Assembly (NCBI GenBank): GCA_025057155.1
Contig: JANWYD010000005.1
Location: 1 to 64,000, forward strand
From: Chloroflexaceae bacterium
GTDB lineage: Bacteria > Chloroflexota > Chloroflexia > Chloroflexales > Chloroflexaceae
DNA length: 64,000 nt
Reading direction: 5' to 3'
Positions 9,418 through 18,076 of the stretch are shown here, piece by piece (within the stretch, counting starts at the first letter, position 1; each line of letters begins with the position of its first letter). The position numbers were made by a program, and so were the translations under genes. The notes below the pieces were generated by a model that was given only the letters and a program-made list of their open reading frames with translations, was not told the DNA's origin and did not search any database.

Positions 9418-9775
9418 ACGATGCTTCCCTTTTGTGGTCCTTACCCTCCCCCCAATCTCCTCCCTCTCCACCTATCCTGGAGAGGGAGGAGGCGCCGAGC
9501 GTGGCGAGGCGGGGGAGGGTAAGGAGCGACTCCCATCGTCAGGTGGATGCGGGTAGAGACTCCCTCGCCAGGGGGTTCTGGAGGGGGCATTGCTCCCGGG
9601 AAGACGCCCGGGCATTCTGTCGTTGTGCAGTGAATGCGCACACACATCAAACGTGAAAAAAAGAGGATTTGGAAGGGCAGGGCCCTCCCAGATCCTCACT
9701 TGCAACGAGCATTGGAGCACTCGGCTCAATCCGTACCCCCTACCTCCTGCCCCCTACCCCTGCCGCCTGCGCCGG
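9418..9775. other. Intergenic repeats between gcvPB and lipoprotein gene
   Basis: No gene is seen. There is a G/C-tract inverted repeat (9445-9525) and a small hairpin aagggcagggccctccc near 9671-9690 that resembles the CAAAGCCCTCCC-type hairpins at 12944, 32079, 59757 and 59820. Confidence 0.5.
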
Positions 9776-11257
9776 CTACCGCGCGGCTTCCTCGCGAATC
9801 CTGGCGAACGCCTCGGCATCATAGCGCAGCACCGGCTGCCGGGCGGCGCGCACCTCGTCGAGGCGGCGCACAGGCGCCTTCGTCGGGGCCTGGTGCAGCA
9901 GTTCGGGAGTCTCGACCGCCTCGCGGGCGATCTGGCGCAGGGCCTGGATGAAGGCGTCGAGGGTGCGCTTGCTCTCCGTCTCGGTCGGCTCGATCATCAA
10001 CGCCTCGGGAACGATCAAGGGAAAGTAGACCGTCGGCGGATGAAAGCCATAGTCAATCAGCCGCTTGGCGATGTCGAGCGTGCGCACCCCGTGCGCGCCG
10101 GGAATCTGGCCCTTCAGCACCGTCTCGTGCATACAGATGCGGTCAACGGCCTGAGGGTAAAGGTCTTTGAGCATCACTCGCACATAGTTGGCGTTGAGCA
10201 CGGCGGTCTCGCTGACCTCGCGCAGGCCCTCCGCTCCGAGGCTGCGGATGTAGGTCCAGGCGCGCACCAGCATGCCGAAGTTGCCGTGAAAAGCCTTCAG
10301 GCGACCGATGCTTTTTTCGGGAGTGAACAACTCATACGCGCCGCTCTCGGTACGGCGCACACGGGGGCCAGGCAGGTAAGGGGCCAGGGCCGCTGTGCAG
10401 CCCACCGCGCCCGAGCCGGGGCCGCCGCCGCCGTGCGGGGTGGTGAAGGTCTTGTGCAGGTTGTAGTGCATGAAGTCAAAGCCCAGTTCTCCCGGTCTGG
10501 CGATGCCGAGGATAGCGTTGAAATTGGCGCCATCGCCGTACATCAGGCCGCCGGCCTCGTGAACCAGGCGCGCCACCTCGACGATGTGCTCTTCAAACAG
10601 CCCCAGGGTGTTGGGGTTGGTGAGCATCAGTCCCACCGTGCGCGGTGAGAGTCTGGTCTTCAGGTCATCCAGATCTACATTGCCGCGCGCATCGCTCTTC
10701 ACCTCAACGACCTTGAAACCGGCCATCGCCGCGGTGGCGGGATTGGTGCCATGGGCGGCGTCGGGCACCAGCACCTCGACGCGCTGCGGCTCGTTGCGGT
10801 CCAGGTGATAGGCGCGGAAAGCGAGGATGCCGGCGAATTCGCCCTGGGCCCCGGCGGCGGGTTGCAGCGAGACGGCGTCGAAACCGGAGATCTCGCCCAG
10901 ATACTCCTGAAGTTCGTACATCAGTTGCAGCGCGCCCTGGGAGAGGCTGGCATCCTGGAGGGGATGGGCGGCGGCGAAGCCAGGGAGCCGCGCAGCTTCT
11001 TCGTGGAGCTTGGGGTTGTACTTCATCGTACACGACCCCAGGGGGTAGAAGCCCGTATCAATCGCATAGTTCCGCTGGCTGATGCGGGTGTAGTGCCGGA
11101 TCACCTCGGGTTCGGACAGGCTGGGGAAGTCGTTCATATCGTCCTGGCGCAGCAACGCCTCCGGCAGGGGCGTTTCGGGCACATCGAGGCCCGGCAGGTT
11201 GGCGCCATACTTTCCCGGCGCGGAGAGTTCGTAGATGTGGGGTTCGTAAGTGTCCAT
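9776..11257 (-). CDS. gcvPB: Glycine dehydrogenase (decarboxylating) subunit 2
   Basis: A 493-residue PLP subunit of the split P-protein, which decarboxylates glycine and passes the aminomethyl group to lipoyl-GcvH. The family start is seen near residues 45-75 (PSLSEPEVIRHYTRIS and GSCTMKYNPK). The PLP lysine is in HYNLHKTFTTPHGGGGPG (about residue 269). Length is typical of the B subunit. The A subunit GcvPA is on the same strand, but two unrelated genes lie between them, an unusual arrangement. A hairpin with a 10-base perfect stem (GTGGAGCAAC) lies at 11314-11340, between the Uma2 gene and this one. Confidence 0.95.
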   Translation of the reverse strand: MDTYEPHIYELSAPGKYGANLPGLDVPETPLPEALLRQDDMNDFPSLSEPEVIRHYTRISQRNYAIDTGFYPLGSCTMKYNPKLHEEAARLPGFAAAHPLQDASLSQGALQLMYELQEYLGEISGFDAVSLQPAAGAQGEFAGILAFRAYHLDRNEPQRVEVLVPDAAHGTNPATAAMAGFKVVEVKSDARGNVDLDDLKTRLSPRTVGLMLTNPNTLGLFEEHIVEVARLVHEAGGLMYGDGANFNAILGIARPGELGFDFMHYNLHKTFTTPHGGGGPGSGAVGCTAALAPYLPGPRVRRTESGAYELFTPEKSIGRLKAFHGNFGMLVRAWTYIRSLGAEGLREVSETAVLNANYVRVMLKDLYPQAVDRICMHETVLKGQIPGAHGVRTLDIAKRLIDYGFHPPTVYFPLIVPEALMIEPTETESKRTLDAFIQALRQIAREAVETPELLHQAPTKAPVRRLDEVRAARQPVLRYDAEAFARIREEAAR

Positions 11258-11313
11258 CTTGATATGCTTTCCAGGTTAGCCGGGCAAAGACCGGTAGTGG
11301 TTTTTCATCACCG

Positions 11314-11340
11314 GTGGAGCAACCCTCAGAGTTGCTCCAC
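11314..11340. other. Short perfect hairpin between Uma2 gene and gcvPB
   Basis: GTGGAGCAAC (11314-11323) pairs perfectly with 11331-11340 around a 7-base loop. A related hairpin (gcgcaaccttgaagattgcgc) lies near 14479-14499 downstream of gcvH. It may attenuate or process the cluster mRNA; no U-run follows. Confidence 0.45.
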
Positions 11341-11354
11341 AGGCCCCTGGCAGT

Positions 11355-11903
11355 CTAACGGAACAGATCGGCGATCTTCAGGCTAAACCCAGGCAACAGA
11401 TCCGGGCTTTCCAGGGAGGCTTCCGGGCCATAGGTCCGCGCGAGGCCATCGGGCGTATGCACAGTGATGCTGCGGCTGCGCGGGTACACCACCCAGACGG
11501 CGCTCGCGCCCGCAGCCAGGTAGTCGCGGACCTTCTCATGCAGCCCGTCGGCGCTGTCGGAGGGTGAAACGATCTCCACAGCCAGGTCGGGCGCGATAGT
11601 CCAGAAGCCTTCGGGCACTCCCGTTTCGGGCAGACGTTCGGCGCGCACATAGTATACGTCCGGCGCGCGCACGGTGGCAGGATCTTGTTGGAGGACAAAG
11701 CCCGACTCGATACCGACATAGCCGCCGCGCTGTCTGCTCCACTGAGACAGAGCCGCGGTAATCAACGCAGCAAGAATACCGTGTATTCCTCCAGGTGGCA
11801 TCGTTTCAACAACTTCTCCCCCCACAAGCTCGCGCCGGGAGGCGCCGGGGGGCAGCGCGGCGAACTCTTCGACGGTGAGCAACCGGCTCGTAGTGGCGCT
11901 CAT
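11355..11903 (-). CDS. Uma2 family protein (PD-(D/E)XK-like putative endonuclease)
   Basis: A 182-residue member of the Uma2/DUF820 family, which has a restriction-endonuclease fold and is greatly expanded in Cyanobacteria and Chloroflexota. Characteristic segments are LLTVEEFAALP, RELVGGEVVE, VRAPDVYYV, DLAVEIVSPSD and KVRDYLAAGASAVWVVYP, which carry the expected D...E-x-K acidic and lysine residues. Its biological role is not established. The start overlaps the stop of the upstream kinase-fold gene by four bases (ATGA), so the two are translationally coupled. It sits inside the glycine cleavage cluster with no obvious functional link. Confidence 0.88.
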   Translation of the reverse strand: MSATTSRLLTVEEFAALPPGASRRELVGGEVVETMPPGGIHGILAALITAALSQWSRQRGGYVGIESGFVLQQDPATVRAPDVYYVRAERLPETGVPEGFWTIAPDLAVEIVSPSDSADGLHEKVRDYLAAGASAVWVVYPRSRSITVHTPDGLARTYGPEASLESPDLLPGFSLKIADLFR

Positions 11904-12844
11904 AGTTCCTCCGGGTTCTGCAGCAACGCCAGGGCCAGGTCGGCGCGTCCAGCCTCCAGGAAGAGGATGAGACGGTAAGGGGTCAGGGCGAATTCGCGGA
12001 CCTGATCGTAGCGGCGCTCGGTGGTGGCGTCGTAGGCGTTGCCATAGCCAACACGGATGCTGAAATACTCCTGACCGTCGAAATGCTCCATCACCGCGAC
12101 GTGGTCCCAGGCGGGGCGCCAGGCCAGGGCGTAGCCCCAGCCGGTCAGGCCGGCGAGGCGCCAGTGGCGTTCGCGCCGCCGTACCAGCACGCGAGCAGGG
12201 CGGAGATCGCCGTGGGTGAGGCAGGCGGGCCGTCCGGTGGTCACAACATTCGCAGCGGCCCAGGCGGCAAGCGCCGCCGCGCCGCGGGCGTCGAGTTCGC
12301 CAGCGGCCCTGGCGGCCTCGAGGGCGGCAGTGAGGCGCGCCTGGTAATAACGAACATCCTCGTCGGCGCGCGCGCCAGGGGCAGGGCTGCTCTCACTGCC
12401 GTAGCCCGGCGGAGCGTCAGGGTCGAGGGGACCGTAGGCCGGCGCAGTATACTGGTGCACCCGCGCCAGCAGCGCGCCGAGGGCCTGGCCCAGTTCGTAG
12501 CGCTGTTCCTCGTCGAGAGCGCCCAGCACCTCGATCAGCGACGTGCCCTCAAGGTATGCCAGCAGCAGATAGGGCGCGCCGGCCTCCCCGCGCAGATCGT
12601 GGGCGAGTACCTCGGGGAGCGGCAGATCAATCTCTGCCCGCAGGGCGCGCAGCGTTGCCAGTTCAGCGGCCAGAGGATCGCCCGCGCCTGGATCGGGGGG
12701 CGCGCCCAGGCGCAGCACGGCGCGCCGTGACTCGCCCAGGTGGAGCAGCAGCGTGCGCTCGCCCAGCGGCTCCGCCTCGCGCAGGCGAGTGCCGGGGAGG
12801 GCATGGGCGACGAGGCGCCCGAGTTGTGCGTCGGTCAGGAGCAT
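11900..12844 (-). CDS. Aminoglycoside-phosphotransferase-fold protein, likely inactive
   Basis: A 314-residue APH/choline-kinase-fold protein. The N-lobe has LLHLGESRRAVLRLG and LLLAYLEGTSL; the catalytic loop reads THGDLRPARVLV. In active enzymes this loop is HGDxxxxN, but the Asn position here is Arg. The later metal-binding Asp (usual IDW) is also missing: the segment reads LAGLTGWGYAL. Both changes were checked in the codons (cgc and ggc). This argues for a pseudokinase or a binding protein rather than a phosphotransferase. It overlaps the Uma2 gene by ATGA and lies between gcvPA and gcvPB. A real substrate cannot be named. Confidence 0.75.
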   Translation of the reverse strand: MLLTDAQLGRLVAHALPGTRLREAEPLGERTLLLHLGESRRAVLRLGAPPDPGAGDPLAAELATLRALRAEIDLPLPEVLAHDLRGEAGAPYLLLAYLEGTSLIEVLGALDEEQRYELGQALGALLARVHQYTAPAYGPLDPDAPPGYGSESSPAPGARADEDVRYYQARLTAALEAARAAGELDARGAAALAAWAAANVVTTGRPACLTHGDLRPARVLVRRRERHWRLAGLTGWGYALAWRPAWDHVAVMEHFDGQEYFSIRVGYGNAYDATTERRYDQVREFALTPYRLILFLEAGRADLALALLQNPEEL

Positions 12845-12847
12845 AGA

Positions 12848-13065
12848 ATGATTTTAGATTTTGGATTGCGGATTTTGGATTGTCGGCGGGCGACATCCGC
12901 GGTTTTCTCGCACAACGATGTGAGTCAAAACGGGTTTTCCTGGGAGGGCTGCGCTTTCCCAGACTCTGCAAGGATAAGGTCGTGTAAGTCGCTCCTCACC
13001 CACCCCCTCGCTCCCTCCCTCTCCACCACAGGTGGAGAGAGAGGGTTGGGGAGGGTGAGGACCAG
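12848..13065. repeat. Intergenic repeats between gcvPA and kinase-fold gene
   Basis: The stretch contains a GATTTTGG tract (12848-12880), a small hairpin tgggagggctgcgctttccca (12941-12961) and a G/C-tract inverted repeat (about 13003-13065). No gene is seen. Confidence 0.55.
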
Positions 13066-13080
13066 CCACCTCAAGCGCAG

Positions 13081-14415
13081 CTACCCCGCCTCCCGCAACG
13101 CCGCCGCCAGGCGGTCAATCTCGGCCTTGCTGTTCATCTCGGTGACGGCCAGGAGCATAGCGTGACCCAGTTGGGGTTCGTCCTGGCTCAGGTCATAGCC
13201 GCCGATGATGCGTTGCGCGCGCAGGGCGGCGTTGATCTCGGCCACGGGCCGCGGGCAGCGCACCACGAACTCCTTGAAGAACGGGCCGCGCTCCACGCTG
13301 TACCCCGGCAATTCCGCGATCTGCGCGGCGGCGTAGTGCGCCCGGTGGTAGCAGAGTTCGGCCACCCGGCGCATGCCCTGCCGGCCCAGCAGACTCATAT
13401 AGACCGTTGCGGCCAGGGCCATGAGGCCCTGGTTGGTGCAGATGTTGCTGGTGGCCCGCTCGCGGCGGATGTCCTGCTCACGGGCGCGCAGGGTCAGCAC
13501 GTAGGCCAGGCGCCCGTCCACATCGCGGGTGACGCCGACGATGCGCCCGGCGATTTTGTGCACATATTTCTGCCGGGTCGTAAAAATGCCCAGGTACGGC
13601 CCGCCGAAGTTGAGCCCGATGCCTAGCGGCTGGCCCTCGGCGGTGGCAATATCGGCGCCGGCCTCGCCGGGAGTCTGGAACAGGCCCAGGGCGATCGGGT
13701 CGAAGTGCACGCAGAGCAGCGCGCCGCGGGTCTGCACCTGCGCGGCCAGCCCGCGCAGGTCGTGCAGCCGTCCGAAGAAATCGGGGTTCTGGACGATCAG
13801 CAGGGCGGTCTGGTCGTCAACGAGGGCCAGGGCGTCCTCGATGGTGGCGCCGGGGGTCTCATCGCCGGTAATGCGGACATCCAGGGCCTGCAAGTAGGTG
13901 CGGAGCACGGCACGGTACTGGGGGTTGACGCTGCGGGCGACGACGATCTTGCGCCGGTTGCGAACTACGTTGAGGGCCATGATGGCCGCCTCGGCGATGG
14001 CGGTGCCGCCGTCGTAGTGCGAGGCATTAGCAATCTCCATACCGGTGAGCGAGCAGATCAGGCTCTGGTACTCGAAGATCGCCTGAAGCGTGCCCTGGCT
14101 GATCTCCGGCTGATAGGGGGTGTAGGCGGTGTAGTACTCGCCCCGGCGGAGGATCTGGTCCACCGCAGCGGGCACGAAGTGGTTGTAGGCCCCCGCCCCC
14201 AGGAAGATGCTATGGCTGTGGGCGCTGGCGTTCGCGTCGCTGAGGGCGCGCAATTCGCGCATCAGTTCCGCTTCGGAGAGGGGCGCGGGCAGGTCGAGAC
14301 GGGGGAAGCGCCATTCCTCCGGCACATCGGCGAACAGGTCTTCAAGCCTGTTGACGCCGATAGCGGCCAGCATCTCGGCGCGCTCGGCTTCGGTGATGGA
14401 AATATAGTGAGACAT
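13081..14415 (-). CDS. gcvPA: Glycine dehydrogenase (decarboxylating) subunit 1
   Basis: A 444-residue A subunit of the split P-protein of the glycine cleavage system. It begins MSHYISITEAERAEML, the family N-terminus. SHSIFLGAGAYNHFVP, YTPYQPEISQGTLQ and NASHYDGGTA are conserved blocks. It has the P-protein fold without a PLP lysine and works as an alpha2beta2 complex with GcvPB. The start at 14415 is chosen over an extension to 14484 that lacks family similarity. GcvH lies upstream and the kinase-fold gene downstream. Confidence 0.95.
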   Translation of the reverse strand: MSHYISITEAERAEMLAAIGVNRLEDLFADVPEEWRFPRLDLPAPLSEAELMRELRALSDANASAHSHSIFLGAGAYNHFVPAAVDQILRRGEYYTAYTPYQPEISQGTLQAIFEYQSLICSLTGMEIANASHYDGGTAIAEAAIMALNVVRNRRKIVVARSVNPQYRAVLRTYLQALDVRITGDETPGATIEDALALVDDQTALLIVQNPDFFGRLHDLRGLAAQVQTRGALLCVHFDPIALGLFQTPGEAGADIATAEGQPLGIGLNFGGPYLGIFTTRQKYVHKIAGRIVGVTRDVDGRLAYVLTLRAREQDIRRERATSNICTNQGLMALAATVYMSLLGRQGMRRVAELCYHRAHYAAAQIAELPGYSVERGPFFKEFVVRCPRPVAEINAALRAQRIIGGYDLSQDEPQLGHAMLLAVTEMNSKAEIDRLAAALREAG

Positions 14416-14549
14416 AGCGATGCGATCTAGACTGCAACCTGAACCAGGATGGCTAGAAGAGTCCGGATGACCTCCGTAGCGCAACCTTGAAGATTGCGCT
14501 GCGGGGGAAACCGGATTGCTCCACCCCCGCCGGACAGGCGGGCCGGCGG

Positions 14550-14936
14550 CTAATGGGCGCGCCCCTCGAGATAGGCGGCATAGGCGGCGGCGTCCATCAG
14601 TTCCTCTTCCTCGCCCGAAGGCCGCATACGGATGAGCCAGCCCGCGCCGTAGGGATCGCTGTTGATCGGCTGCTGGTCGCTCTCCAGGGCGCTGTTCACG
14701 GCGGTCACCTCGCCGCCAACGGGGGCGTACAGGTCTGAGGAGGCTTTAACCGACTCGATCACCCCGAAGCTTTCGCCGGGGGCGAAGGTTGCGCCCACCT
14801 GGGGCAGTTCGACGTAGACGATGTCGCCGAGCTGTTCCTGAGCGTAGTCGGTAATGCCGATCACCACCTCATCGCCCTCGACCCGGACCCACTCGTCCGA
14901 CTTGCTGTAGCGGAGGTCCGCTGGAATGACGCTCAT
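14550..14936 (-). CDS. gcvH: Glycine cleavage system H protein
   Basis: A 128-residue lipoyl carrier that shuttles the aminomethyl group between the P, T and L proteins. The lipoylation site is GVIESVKASSDLY, with lysine at about residue 64. YSKSDEWVRVEGDEVVIGITDYAQEQLGDIVYVELP is the classic N-terminal hammerhead signature split over two halves. Size is normal for the family. It is read between gcvT and gcvPA. The last residues overlap a gcaacc/ggttgc-type hairpin region downstream (near 14479-14540). Confidence 0.96.
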   Translation of the reverse strand: MSVIPADLRYSKSDEWVRVEGDEVVIGITDYAQEQLGDIVYVELPQVGATFAPGESFGVIESVKASSDLYAPVGGEVTAVNSALESDQQPINSDPYGAGWLIRMRPSGEEEELMDAAAYAAYLEGRAH

Positions 14937-14965
14937 GATGCACTCCTAAGGTGAACACAGGTGGT

Positions 14966-15050
14966 TGTAGGGGTATGGGGAAACCTGGTTTCCCCATACG
15001 CCTGCCCGATCGTGAACGTGGGGAAACCAGATTTCCCCGTGCCCCGGCCT
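14966..15050. repeat. Two GGGGAAACC hairpins between gcvT and gcvH
   Basis: tatggggaaacctggtttccccata is an almost perfect palindrome and is followed by cgtggggaaaccagatttccccgtg. The GGGGAAACC...GGTTTCCCC family is repeated near 32035, 41262, 51860, 52222, 52343 and 56703. It may stabilise or process the gcv mRNA. Confidence 0.6.
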
Positions 15051-15078
15051 GCTGCACAAGGACGATCGCCGCCGCGGG

Positions 15079-16188
15079 TCATGCCTTCTTGTAGCGCGGC
15101 TTATAGAACGGCATTTTAATCACCCGGGCGCGGGCCGGCTTCTCGCGGATAAGCACATCGAACTCGCTGCCCTCGGCGCTCAGCGGGGTGGGCACCAGGG
15201 CGATGCCGAGGGGCTTGCCCAGGGTCGGCGCCGGCATGCCCGAGGTGACGTGGCCCACCCGCTCGCCGCTGAGCGCAAGCACCGGATAGTCGCTTCGGGC
15301 GATGCCGCGCCCGACCATCTCGAAGCCGGCCAGGCGGCGGGCCGGCCCCCGGGCCTTAATCGCCGCCAGGGCCTCGCGCCCGACGAAGTCGCCCTTATCG
15401 AGTTTGACCACCCACCCCAGGCGCGCCTCGTAGGGGTTGATCGTCTCGCTGATCTCGTGGCCGTAGAGGGCCAGACATGGCTCAAAGCGCAGACTGTCGC
15501 GCGCGCCGAGGCCGCAGGGCTTCACGCTTCCTGGCGCGCCCAGAGCCAGCAGCCGCGTCCAGAGCATCTCGGCGTGCGGGGCGTCGAAAAACAACTCGAA
15601 GCCATCCTCGCCGGTGTAGCCAGTGCGAGCAATCAGCACATTCACTCCGAACATGCTGGTAAGCGCCACCCCGTGAAAGGGCAGGTTGCCCAGTTCGGCC
15701 GTCTCGGCGTCCTCAGCGTTCACCAGCAGCGCCTCGGCGGCGGGACCCTGCAGCGCCAGCATGGCCCAGCGCTCGGAGCGGTCCTCCAGTTCCACATCAA
15801 AGCCCCGGGCGTGTTCCTGGAGCCAGGCCCAGTCCTTGTCGCGATTGGCGGCATTGACCACGACCAGAAACTCATCGGGGACATGGTAGATGAAGATGTC
15901 GTCAACAATGCCGCCATCGGGCTTGCAGAGCAGGCCATAGCTTGACTGCCCGATCGGGATGGCGCTCACGTCACAGGTGACGACGTGCTGGAGGAAGGCC
16001 ATCGCGTGAGGGCCGCGAACCATAAAGCGGCCCATGTGACTGATGTCGAACAGACCGGCGCCCTGCCGTACCGCGTGGTGCTCCTCGATGATCCCGCTGT
16101 ACTGAACCGGCATCTCCCAGCCGCCAAACTCAACCATCCGCGCGCCAGCGGCGCGATGAGCCTCGAAGAGCGGAGTGCGTTTGAGCAT
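15079..16188 (-). CDS. gcvT: Aminomethyltransferase (glycine cleavage T protein)
   Basis: A 369-residue enzyme that releases ammonia from aminomethyl-GcvH and transfers the C1 unit to tetrahydrofolate. It begins MLKRTPLFEAHRAAGARMVEF, followed by GGWEMPVQYSGIIEEH and FDISHMGRFMVRG, standard GcvT blocks; RTGYTGEDGFELFF and GLGARDSLRFEPCLALYGHE bind folate. A GGAGG Shine-Dalgarno stands just upstream of the ATG at 16188. It starts 11 bases after the stop of the CpXC gene, so both are likely co-transcribed. Confidence 0.96.
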   Translation of the reverse strand: MLKRTPLFEAHRAAGARMVEFGGWEMPVQYSGIIEEHHAVRQGAGLFDISHMGRFMVRGPHAMAFLQHVVTCDVSAIPIGQSSYGLLCKPDGGIVDDIFIYHVPDEFLVVVNAANRDKDWAWLQEHARGFDVELEDRSERWAMLALQGPAAEALLVNAEDAETAELGNLPFHGVALTSMFGVNVLIARTGYTGEDGFELFFDAPHAEMLWTRLLALGAPGSVKPCGLGARDSLRFEPCLALYGHEISETINPYEARLGWVVKLDKGDFVGREALAAIKARGPARRLAGFEMVGRGIARSDYPVLALSGERVGHVTSGMPAPTLGKPLGIALVPTPLSAEGSEFDVLIREKPARARVIKMPFYKPRYKKA

Positions 16189-16199
16189 AGGGCCTCCGG

Positions 16200-17405
16200 T
16201 TACGGTTCCAGATCGGCGCGAACGCGGCGCAGCAATTCGCGGCATGCCACGGCATAGCGGGCCAGTTCCTCATCGCCGCTGGCGCGCGCTTCGGCGGCGA
16301 ACTGCCAGAGGGCGTCAGCGGCGGCCTCTTCGAGGAGCACAGGATAGCGATCGAGCACCTCGATCAGCGCCTCTTCACCGTCGGCGACCAGCAGCGCCTC
16401 AATGGCCTCATCAAGGCTCGCCGCATCTGCCTCGGAAGCCGCGGCGGGACGCCGGCGAGCCAGGGCCTCGCGGCGCTCCTCCAGGGCCTGGGCCAGGCGT
16501 TCGTTCCCCTCATCGAGGGCCTGGTCCACTCGCCGGGCCAGCAGGCCATCGGCCTCGAGGCGCAACAGCACAGGATGTTCGGCGCAGACCGCCTCCAACT
16601 CGGCGTCCGTGCGCGTCCGCAGCAGGGCCTGCACCGCGGCGTCGGGCAAGTCGTCGACGGGCGGCGCGGGCGCCGGGCGTGCGGCGTGGCTGCGCGACAT
16701 CTCGGTCAGGCGGGCCAGGAGGGCGCGGGCGTTGCGCAGGCTATCGGCGATGGCGAACTCGCGCTGTTCGAGCGCCACCTCAATCAATTGCGCCAGGGCC
16801 GTATCAGCGCCCGGGTCAAGCAGAACAGGATGGCGCGCCAGGACGGCCTCGAACTCCTCCGGCCCATCTGCAGCCAGCATGGCCTCGACGGCCGCCAGCA
16901 GCGGCGGCGGGTCCTCGGTCGGGCTGCCTGCAGGCGTCTCGGATGCGCCCCGCCCGGCCACGGCTTCGCCGGTGACCGGCGGGGTCACGTGTGACGCCGG
17001 TTCGGATGGACGGCGTTCCATACGCTCCAGGAGACGGGCGATGCCGCCCAGGTCCTGAACGATCTCCACCTCGCCGAGATAGGGGCGGCGCTGCTCCTCG
17101 GGGAGGGAGCCAACCAGGAGGGCGTGCAGGTCGCGCGCCTGGTCGCGCCAGGCGTACTCAGGGACGCCGGGAGCAGGCGCGAAGATCACCCGGCGGCGCA
17201 CAGCGTCGTGGAAGAGGAGCGGCGCGCCAGCGGGGCCGCGGTGGCCGCAACTCGGGCAGGTTACCACGTTCAACTCGCCCCGGCGCAGCGCCGCAACCGC
17301 CTCGGGCGCCTCCTGGGCGTCGAGGATCAGCCAGACTGGCGCCTCAAAGGCGACATTGCAGGCAGGGCAGGCAAGTTCAGTTGACTCCTGGTACCCGACA
17401 GACAT
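16200..17405 (-). CDS. CpXC-domain zinc-finger protein with three helical repeats
   Basis: A 401-residue protein. The N-terminal CpXC domain has CPAC (C13/C16) and CPSCG (C50/C53), a zinc-ribbon pattern, followed by the conserved LLFHDAVRRRVIFAPAPG. The C-terminal half has three repeats of about 70-80 residues, each with an xALLxADGxEELxxVLxRHPVLLxx-like start (AVEAMLAADGPEEFEAVLARHP, AVQALLRTRTDAELEAVCAEHP, AIEALLVADGEEALIEVLDRYP, quoted in part) and a Glu/Arg-rich second helix. No enzymatic motif is seen. It is the first gene of the glycine cleavage transcription unit, 11 bases from gcvT, but any role there is unknown. Confidence 0.75.
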   Translation of the reverse strand: MSVGYQESTELACPACNVAFEAPVWLILDAQEAPEAVAALRRGELNVVTCPSCGHRGPAGAPLLFHDAVRRRVIFAPAPGVPEYAWRDQARDLHALLVGSLPEEQRRPYLGEVEIVQDLGGIARLLERMERRPSEPASHVTPPVTGEAVAGRGASETPAGSPTEDPPPLLAAVEAMLAADGPEEFEAVLARHPVLLDPGADTALAQLIEVALEQREFAIADSLRNARALLARLTEMSRSHAARPAPAPPVDDLPDAAVQALLRTRTDAELEAVCAEHPVLLRLEADGLLARRVDQALDEGNERLAQALEERREALARRRPAAASEADAASLDEAIEALLVADGEEALIEVLDRYPVLLEEAAADALWQFAAEARASGDEELARYAVACRELLRRVRADLEP

Positions 17406-17440
17406 AGGCGGCGAGTGCTAGGTCGAAGAAAACCTCTCCC

Positions 17441-17446
17441 ATTGTA
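17441..17446 (-). promoter_or_regulatory. Possible -10 element of the gcv cluster
   Basis: Read on the minus strand this is TACAAT, 35 bases upstream of the CpXC gene start. No good -35 is found at 16-18 bases. No glycine riboswitch fold was recognised upstream. Confidence 0.25.
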
Positions 17447-17712
17447 CCATCACTTCGTCCGGTTGCAGATTACTGATCGAGTGGGACGCATCTGGACGCG
17501 GTCCGTAGCCGGTTGACACCCGGATCCTCCAGCGCAGGGCATGGCTTTTTCGCCGTGCCTCGCTGCACTCGGAGCTCCCAGGTAACGAGGCGTCCATTAT
17601 TCACGAGGGTAGCAACAGGTTCGGGCGCCTCCTGCCCCTTTCGAGACCGGCAGAAGCGCCGCTGCCAGTTCTACTGCGCTGGCCTGGCTGTGGATACGCA
17701 GTTCGTAAGGAT

Positions 17713-17805
17713 CGCCAAAGAACCAGAGATCACCTCTGATTCTTTCCTCTGCCGCCAGCTCGTTCTCGGCGGTCGGCACGCTCGACGCCAAAGAACCAGA
17801 GATCA
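17713..17805. repeat. 20-base direct repeat, spaced 73 bases
   Basis: Two exact copies of CGCCAAAGAACCAGAGATCA at 17713-17732 and 17786-17805. Each can form a small hairpin around ccagagatcaactctgg in the second copy. They lie about 240 bases upstream of the EPS promoter -35, so they could be regulator sites. Confidence 0.5.
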
Positions 17806-18047
17806 ACTCTGGTTATTTCCCCTCTAGCAATATCCGGTTCTGCAATAACGATGAACTGCGTTTAACATCCGCTCAATACTCAATGTCCGGGTAATTCTTA
17901 CGCGAAAGCGGGAGGGTTTGGGAATAAATGCCCGATCAAACTCCTGTTTATGCCATCTTATCAGGAAAGGGATAAAGATCTGCGGCATGAACCTTGTTGA
18001 AATATCAACATATAGTGTATGAAGATATAAAAAATGTTAATAATATA

Positions 18048-18076
18048 TTGACATAGGGCGGGCTTTATGTTATAAA
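18048..18076 (+). promoter_or_regulatory. Near-consensus sigma-70-type promoter of the EPS locus
   Basis: TTGACA at 18048-18053, a 17-base spacer, then TATAAA at 18071-18076 with an upstream TGT (extended -10). The predicted transcript starts near 18083, leaving a leader of about 195 bases before the first gene. Confidence 0.7.

Noticed and set aside
14966-15050. Repeated hairpins as a CRISPR array
   Set aside because: Units are palindromes in mixed order without regular spacers, and no cas genes are present.
17406-17600. A possible glycine riboswitch upstream of the gcv cluster
   Set aside because: No aptamer-like conserved sequence or tandem fold was recognised; a covariance-model search would be needed.
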